The notes below the pieces were generated by a model, which did not search any database, was not told the DNA's origin, and worked only from the letters and a program-made list of their open reading frames with translations. The translations under genes and the position numbers were made by a program. This document shows positions 58,948-64,000 of a DNA stretch of 64,000 nt, piece after piece; position 1 is the first letter of the stretch, and each line of letters opens with the position of its first letter. The stretch comes from JBFGFX01 sp965232455 (lineage in GTDB: Bacteria > Pseudomonadota > Gammaproteobacteria > Steroidobacterales > Woeseiaceae). Location of the stretch: NCBI GenBank assembly GCA_965232455.1, contig OZ246981.1, forward strand, positions 3,100,001 to 3,164,000, read 5' to 3'.

Positions 58948-61290
58948 TCAAGGCGTCAACGCGCGAAACGTTCCGGTTTGCCCGCCGCCCAACATGGCCG
59001 GCGGCTCCACGAAGTTGCCTTGTACGAAATCGACGCCGATGTCCCTCAGCCAGTCGAAATCGTCCTGCTGTTCCACCTGTTCTGCGACGATGCGGAACTC
59101 CATCGTCCGCGCCAGCTTGATCATCGCGGTCACCATTTCCTGATTGATATCGTCGGCGGCGAGATTTCGCGTATAGGTGCCGTCGATTTTCAGGTAATCC
59201 ACCGGAAGCCGTTTGAGGCTCGAGAAGGCGCCAAGGCCGCTCCCGAAATCGTCCAACGCGAATTCACAGCCGATGCCGTGTAATACTTCGATGAACCTGC
59301 GCACGTATTGAATGTCCGTCGTAATCGCCGCTTCATTCAATTCGAGGCAAATCATCGCAGGCGCGACACCGCTGCGATCCAGCGCCTCCACGACAAACCC
59401 GAGGAAACCCTCATCGCTGATCGTCTGCGTGGAAATGTTGACCATGCAGTTGCGCCCCTCCGGTACTTTTATTTTGCCGGCGCCAATGGCGGTCAAGGTT
59501 GCGTTCAGGACCCAACGATCGATCTGCGGCATGAGCTGGTAGCGCTCGGCCGGCCGCAAGAATTCAGCGGTATTGGCGGTCCGGCCGTGCTCATCCGGCA
59601 GGCGCAAAAAAACTTCGACGGCGGGCCCGGTCGCGGCGGCTCCGGCGGTCGCAATGATCGGCTGCACCGCAAGCTCGAAGAGATCCTCGTGCAGCGCGGC
59701 CTGCATCTGCCGCAGCCACTGGATATCACCGCGTTCCCGCGCGATCGCCTCGTCTCTCGCCGAATAAACGTGAACCTGACCGCGACCGCGTTGTTTTGCG
59801 ACGTAACAAGCCGAATCCGCGGCGCTGATGACGTCCTGCAACGTGCCGCTGGCGTGGGTGATTTCGACGAGTCCGATCGAAATCCCGATGTTGAAGATTT
59901 TGTCTTTCCAAACGAAACGATAATCGCCGACGGCGTTGCAGATATCGGAAGCAATCTGCCGGGCTTTGTCGATCGGGCAGCCGACAAGCAGGGTTCCAAA
60001 CTCGTCTCCGCCGAGGCGGCCGACAAAATCCGAGTCTCGCACCTGATCCTTGATCAGGGTCGCCACCTCACGCAGGAGGTTGTCCCCGGCCAGGTGACCG
60101 CAGCTGTCATTCACCGCTTTGAACCTGTCCAGATCCATGTAAAAAAGCATGTGTACCGATTCTTCGGCGTGCGCCGAATCCATCGATTCCTGCAGGCGCC
60201 GCTCGAACTCGCGGCGGTTGATCAGCCCGGTCAGCGGGTCGTGCGTCGCCTGATAACTCATCTGGCGGGTCAAACCGCGAATCTCGCTCACATCGTGAAA
60301 CACGACCACGGTACCGGAGATCGTATTGCCAGGGCCGCGGATGGGCGAGGCGGTAATCTCCACGGAATGTTCGTGCTCGCCGTCCGCGCTGACCAGCAGT
60401 GCGCGCCGGCCCATGTTCACGCGCCGGCGCATCGCGAGACAACGCTCCACCGGATCGCCGAGATGACGACGATCGGTCTCGTCGATCAGACTAAACAGAT
60501 CGGGAATCTTGCGGCCCATGGCCTCGTCGCGACTCGAACCCGTCATCGCCTCCGCCGCTCGATTCAGGTAGTCCACCCTGCCTTCGTTGTCGGTCGTGAT
60601 GACGCCTTCGGAGATGGATTCCAGCGTGTACTGCGCCTGGCGACGGCTGCGGCTGAGCGATACCTCCAGGCTTTTGCGGTAGCTGACGTCGCGCGCGATC
60701 GTCAGTATCGCCGGCGTGCCGCGAAACTCGATTGACGAGCTTTGCGCCTCGACCCAGAGCCCCTGCTCCTTGCCGTCGATCAGCTGAATTTCGAGCTGGC
60801 GCGGCACCTTGTCGCCGGCGATGCGTTTCGCCATGGTCTTGCGAAACAGCGCCCGGTAGGCCGGCTTTACCAGATCTGCAACGTCCCTGCCGACGATCTG
60901 CTCCGGCGCCAAACCCACGAGAGAAGCGGCCCTGTCGTTTGCCAACAGTATCCGCTCATCGTGCACGACGACAATCTCGGGCAGCGTGCGCGAAAAATCG
61001 GCGAACAGCCGGTCACGCCCCTGAATCTCTTCGTCGCGCTCGCCGAGCGCGTCGAAGAGCTGGTTGATGATGCCCGCGAGATCGGAGACTTCTCCGCGGT
61101 CGCTTGTCGACAAGCGGCGACCAACGGACGAATCCGCCGCCACTTCGACGAGCTCCCTGCGCAGTTCCTGAAGCCGGACGCGCAGGCGTTTTCTGCCGAG
61201 AAATGACCACACGAGCAAAACCAGCACAACGCCGAGAGCGGCGACCAGGAAAATGACAATCGGAGTCAGGCTCACTTCAGCCGCCGCCAC
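58948..61290 (-). CDS. PAS-PAS-GGDEF-EAL signalling protein (c-di-GMP metabolism)
   Basis: The protein has 780 residues. An N-terminal membrane helix (PIVIFLVAALGVVLVLLVWSFL) and a HAMP-like linker come first. Two PAS domains follow (about 95-205 and 225-340), the second with VVVFHDVSEIRG. A GGDEF domain (about 350-515) keeps RLGGDEFGTLL, so diguanylate cyclase activity is possible. The EAL domain (about 530-775) has EVFLRL in place of EALLR but keeps the glutamate, the NIS asparagine, DDFGSG, LKIDG and the late VAEQVEQ. Whether it still cleaves c-di-GMP is unclear. It ends 57 bp from the palindrome after hppA. Confidence 0.9.
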   Translation of the reverse strand: MAAAEVSLTPIVIFLVAALGVVLVLLVWSFLGRKRLRVRLQELRRELVEVAADSSVGRRLSTSDRGEVSDLAGIINQLFDALGERDEEIQGRDRLFADFSRTLPEIVVVHDERILLANDRAASLVGLAPEQIVGRDVADLVKPAYRALFRKTMAKRIAGDKVPRQLEIQLIDGKEQGLWVEAQSSSIEFRGTPAILTIARDVSYRKSLEVSLSRSRRQAQYTLESISEGVITTDNEGRVDYLNRAAEAMTGSSRDEAMGRKIPDLFSLIDETDRRHLGDPVERCLAMRRRVNMGRRALLVSADGEHEHSVEITASPIRGPGNTISGTVVVFHDVSEIRGLTRQMSYQATHDPLTGLINRREFERRLQESMDSAHAEESVHMLFYMDLDRFKAVNDSCGHLAGDNLLREVATLIKDQVRDSDFVGRLGGDEFGTLLVGCPIDKARQIASDICNAVGDYRFVWKDKIFNIGISIGLVEITHASGTLQDVISAADSACYVAKQRGRGQVHVYSARDEAIARERGDIQWLRQMQAALHEDLFELAVQPIIATAGAAATGPAVEVFLRLPDEHGRTANTAEFLRPAERYQLMPQIDRWVLNATLTAIGAGKIKVPEGRNCMVNISTQTISDEGFLGFVVEALDRSGVAPAMICLELNEAAITTDIQYVRRFIEVLHGIGCEFALDDFGSGLGAFSSLKRLPVDYLKIDGTYTRNLAADDINQEMVTAMIKLARTMEFRIVAEQVEQQDDFDWLRDIGVDFVQGNFVEPPAMLGGGQTGTFRALTP

Positions 61291-61610
61291 CCGTGCGGCG
61301 TCGGGCGCCGCTCGAGTCCGGGCCTCGCGGCTCAGGCTGTTGGCCCGCGATTTCGTAAGAGTGATGCCATGAATTGATCATTTGTTATTATTATGTGCTG
61401 GCCGCGTGGTTCCGTGACTGGAACATCGCGATGATTCGGAGCGCGTGGAATTGATCATAAGCAAGCATATCTCAGTCGCTGCATGGGACTTGACCTAATT
61501 CACCATAACTCCGGACGCATGTTACGGGTAGTTCGCCCGAGGAACGCAGCCGGAACGTCCGGATAACAGATAAAACCCCTCATTTCAGTAACTTATTGGA
61601 TACAAGCAAC
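61291..61610. other. 320-bp intergenic region between the GGDEF/EAL gene and the PIMT-like gene
   Basis: The 11-bp sequence GAATTGATCAT occurs twice, at 61371-61381 and 61448-61458, inside an AT-richer stretch. I see no protein gene or known RNA. The promoters of the divergent flanking genes should lie here. Confidence 0.5.
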
Positions 61611-62261
61611 ATGGATACGGCCTTTGCTCGACGCCAGATGGTGCGCCAACAGGTGCGCACCGCGGAGGTATTTGACGACGACACGCTCGACCTTCTGAAC
61701 GAGCTGCGTCGGGACGAATTCGTGCCGGAAGGCTACGCCGAACTCGCCTACGCCGACACGCAGATTCCGCTGCCGCACGGCCAGGTGATGATGACACCGA
61801 TCGTCGAAGGGCGTCTGTTGCAGGCGCTTGGGCTCGGCATCGCCGATCGCGTCCTCGAAATCGGCACCGGTTACGGATTCCTGACCGCCTGTCTGGCGAA
61901 GCTTGCGGATTCCGTCGTGAGCATCGACATTTTTGACGATTTGTCCAGCGCGGCCGCGGAGAATCTCGAGGACGCCGGCATCCGCAACGCGGAGCTTCTG
62001 GTAATGGATGCAATGACCGAGCTGCCGGAGGGACCGTTCGACGCCGTCGCCGTTACCGGCTCGGTCGCGGAGTTGGATTCACGTTTTTCGGACCTTCTGA
62101 GTGCGGGTGGTCGCCTGTTCGTCATTGTCGGAGACGCGCCGCTCATGCAGGCGCGGCTGATTACGCGGCAGGCCGAGGGCAGCCTATCGACCGAGGTGCT
62201 CTTTGAGACCAGCATCCGCCCGCTGGTGCACGCCGAACGTGACAGCGGCTTTACGTTCTGA
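61611..62261 (+). CDS. PIMT-family methyltransferase (protein-L-isoaspartate O-methyltransferase-like)
   Basis: The protein has 216 residues from ATG 61611. The N-terminal FARRQMVRQQVRTAEVFDDDTLDLLNELRRDEFVPEGYAELAYADTQIPLPHGQVMMTP matches the PIMT substrate region. The SAM-binding motif VLEIGTGYGFLTACLAKLADSVVSIDIF follows. True Pcm repairs isoaspartyl residues in aged proteins using SAM. This shorter, divergent subgroup, found just upstream of a rhodanese gene and tolC in several gammaproteobacteria, may have another substrate. MetK and AhcY would supply and recycle SAM. Confidence 0.88.
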   Translation: MDTAFARRQMVRQQVRTAEVFDDDTLDLLNELRRDEFVPEGYAELAYADTQIPLPHGQVMMTPIVEGRLLQALGLGIADRVLEIGTGYGFLTACLAKLADSVVSIDIFDDLSSAAAENLEDAGIRNAELLVMDAMTELPEGPFDAVAVTGSVAELDSRFSDLLSAGGRLFVIVGDAPLMQARLITRQAEGSLSTEVLFETSIRPLVHAERDSGFTF

Positions 62262-62352
62262 CGGCGAATGAAACCGGATTGGGAGTTCGCGCATCTAAGG
62301 TTTGATGTACCGATGAAACGCGTGCAGCGGTTGGGCTGCAAAACCGGCCGCC

Positions 62353-62673
62353 ATGATTGAAGAGATGTCGCCTTTCGTGTTGAATCAGCGGCGCGAGTCC
62401 GGCGAACATTGGCAGCTGCTCGACGTCCGAGAACTCTGGGAACTCGAACTCGCAAGCATCGCGGAAGCGAAACACATCCCGATGGCGGAGATAACGCGCC
62501 GGCACCGGGAACTGGATCGCGAGCGGCCGGTGGCCGTCATTTGCCACTCCGGCGTTCGGAGCGCAAGGGTAGCAGCGTATCTGGCGCAGAACGGTTTCGA
62601 CCGGGCCGTCAACGTGACGGGCGGTATCGACGCCTGGTCGTTGCAGGTGGACGATTCGGTGCCGCGCTACTGA
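62353..62673 (+). CDS. Single-domain rhodanese-like sulfurtransferase
   Basis: The protein has 106 residues. The rhodanese fold ends in the active-site loop CHSGVRS with nucleophile C64; WQLLDVRELWELELASIAEAKHIPM and NVTGGIDAW frame it. Single-domain rhodaneses carry persulfide sulfur on the cysteine and can serve thiosulfate detoxification, thiolation or redox sensing. It follows the PIMT-like gene by 91 bp and precedes tolC; the three-gene order recurs in other gammaproteobacteria, but a shared function is not shown. Confidence 0.92.
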   Translation: MIEEMSPFVLNQRRESGEHWQLLDVRELWELELASIAEAKHIPMAEITRRHRELDRERPVAVICHSGVRSARVAAYLAQNGFDRAVNVTGGIDAWSLQVDDSVPRY

Positions 62674-62764
62674 CGCCGCCCGGGTGGCGCGGCTTGACTG
62701 TATTGGTGATATAGAAGACTATAACACCTGATTTTGATTCAGCATAGACTTGGACGCCAACAAG

Positions 62765-64000
62765 ATGAAAAAAAAATTATTTTTCAATAAGTTAATTATT
62801 CCCCTGCTGATCGGGGTGCTGCCCGCGCCGGCGTCCGCGGCCTCGTTGCTGGAGGTCTACCAGCAGGCCCTGCAAAGCGACCCGCTGATCCACGAGGCCG
62901 AGTCGCGGCGCCTGGCGGCGCTCGAGGCAAACCCGCAGGCGCGCAGCGCTTTGCTGCCGCAGATCACGGCCAACGGCTCCTGGGAAACCACCGACGATTC
63001 CGGTACACGCCTGCAATTCGTCAGTACCGGTCCCGACGACCCCGGTCAGTTTCTGCCCGTCGACAGCGCCTCGGACACCGACACAACGAGGTGGAGCGTG
63101 GAACTCCGGCAAAGCCTGTTCCGCTGGGATCAATGGGTCGGTCTGCGTCAGGCCGACAAACGTGTCGCACAGGCGGAAGTGAACTACGAACTGGCCCAGC
63201 AGGATCTGATCATCCGCGTCGTGACCCGCTATTTCCAGGTTCTCGCCGCCGAAGACCGGCTCACATCGATCCATGCCGACCGGCTCGCCATCGCGCGGCA
63301 GCTCGAGCAGGCCAAACAGCGCTTCGACGTGGGCCTGATCGCCATTACCGACGTGCAGGAATCGCAGGCGGCCTACGACCAGGCAATCGCCAACGAAATC
63401 GCCGCAAAACGCGACCTCGCAACCACGCGCGAGCTTTTGCGCGAAATTACCGGCGAGTACGTACCGGCGCTGTCCGCGCCCGGCGACGATTTTCCGCTGA
63501 CGCCGCCGAGCCCGTCCGACGAGGCGAGCTGGGTCGACCTCGCGCTGGCGCAAAACCTGGCGCTGGTCGCCAGCCGTTTCGACGAACGGATCGCGCGCGA
63601 TGAGATCGCGTTCCGTCGTACCGGCCATTATCCGACCTTGGACCTGATTGCCACCCACAGCAGTACCGACATCGGCGGCGACCGGACGATCGGTTCCGGC
63701 TCGCCCTTTCCGGCCGATGCCGATTTCGAGGACGACACCATCCGACTGCAGTTCACGCTGCCGCTGTTCGCGGGCGGGGGGACGAGTTCCCGTGTCAAGG
63801 AAGCGGTCTACCTGCATCGCGCCTCGCGCGAACAGTTGCAGCGGGTTGCCCGCGAAACCGAGCGTGGCGCGAGAGACGCGTATCTGGGGGTCCTTTCCGA
63901 GATAAGCCGCGTCCAGGCGCTCCAACAGTCGGTCGCCTCCAGCCGCACCGCGCTCGAAGCCACGCAGGCCGGTTTCGACGTCGGCACGCGCACGATCGTC
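62765..64000 (+). CDS. tolC: TolC-family outer-membrane channel protein (C-terminus beyond the window)
   Basis: The reading frame from ATG 62765 stays open for 412 codons to the window end. A signal peptide (MKKKLFFNKLIIPLLIGVLPA, cut near ASA-ASLL) precedes the TolC fold: LLEVYQQALQSDPLIHEAESRRLAALE, WSVELRQSLFRWDQWVGLRQADKRV and the repeat-related FTLPLFAGGGTSSRVKEAVYLH. It forms a trimeric outer-membrane duct for RND pumps and type I secretion. The first 45 bp are strikingly A-rich compared with the gene. A TTGACT at 62694 is a possible -35, but its -10 is weak. Confidence 0.92.
   Translation, partial: MKKKLFFNKLIIPLLIGVLPAPASAASLLEVYQQALQSDPLIHEAESRRLAALEANPQARSALLPQITANGSWETTDDSGTRLQFVSTGPDDPGQFLPVDSASDTDTTRWSVELRQSLFRWDQWVGLRQADKRVAQAEVNYELAQQDLIIRVVTRYFQVLAAEDRLTSIHADRLAIARQLEQAKQRFDVGLIAITDVQESQAAYDQAIANEIAAKRDLATTRELLREITGEYVPALSAPGDDFPLTPPSPSDEASWVDLALAQNLALVASRFDERIARDEIAFRRTGHYPTLDLIATHSSTDIGGDRTIGSGSPFPADADFEDDTIRLQFTLPLFAGGGTSSRVKEAVYLHRASREQLQRVARETERGARDAYLGVLSEISRVQALQQSVASSRTALEATQAGFDVGTRTIV

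Overview
The window is a GC-rich (roughly 60-65%), densely packed segment of a gammaproteobacterial chromosome. It has no rRNA, tRNA, CRISPR array, IS element or phage block that I can see. The organism should be an aerobic, Gram-negative, free-living bacterium. It has an LPS-export operon of enterobacterial order (yrbG-kdsD-kdsC-lptC-lptA-lptB-rpoN-hpf-ptsN-rapZ), a cytochrome bc1 complex, SspA/SspB, LpoA and a TolC-type channel. A PPi-linked phosphofructokinase beside a proton-pumping pyrophosphatase, and a TM-anchored protein of a type common in marine Gammaproteobacteria, suggest a marine or sediment lineage such as Woeseiales, Steroidobacterales or Chromatiales. That placement is inference, not a measured assignment.

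Layout. 1-2.6 kb: start of a VOC-family gene, then a DUF222/HNH endonuclease gene preceded by a textbook LexA (SOS) box and carrying three internal copies of a TTACCGCGGTAA-type palindrome. A membrane-anchored protein follows, and then a second copy of the last 37 bp of the HNH gene. 2.6-10.3 kb: a catabolic island with an exported M20 carbamoylase-like hydrolase facing an operon of CoA-transferase, HyuA, HyuB and a GntR/UTRA regulator. 10.3-17.5 kb: rsmI and lpoA (divergent), yraN, sspB-sspA and petABC. 17.8-28.7 kb: a DegS-type protease, murA-ibaG, and the LPS transport, sigma-54 and nitrogen-PTS operon. 28.7-36.5 kb: MgtE, patatin, exported peroxiredoxin, a MoxR/VWA pair and a penicillin-acylase homologue. 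36.5-50.2 kb: central metabolism (tkt-gap-pgk and pyk, with a reversed PhoX-like gene between pgk and pyk), metK-ahcY, cpdA, TraB/GumN, rubredoxin and hemL. 50.2-58.9 kb: a LON-domain protein, an 87-bp minisatellite, mpl, rnd, adk, PPi-PFK and hppA. 58.9-64 kb: a PAS-GGDEF-EAL protein, a PIMT-like methyltransferase, a rhodanese and a truncated tolC.

How genes work together. LpoA, MurA, Mpl and the Lpt proteins serve cell-envelope construction. KdsD and KdsC make Kdo for the LPS that LptABC export. RapZ and PtsN tie envelope and nitrogen control to RpoN. Adk, PPi-PFK and HppA share the adenylate/pyrophosphate economy. MetK and AhcY make and recycle the SAM used by RsmI and probably the PIMT homologue.

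Most notable non-coding structure: an SOS box at the HNH gene; a perfect 62-bp palindrome that supplies both stop codons of degS and murA; a similar hairpin that supplies both stops of hemL and the LON-domain gene; an 87-bp tandem repeat; two dyads of a TAGGAGC-CGTC repeat family; and two genes (yraN, cpdA) whose conserved N-termini extend upstream of any ATG/GTG/TTG.
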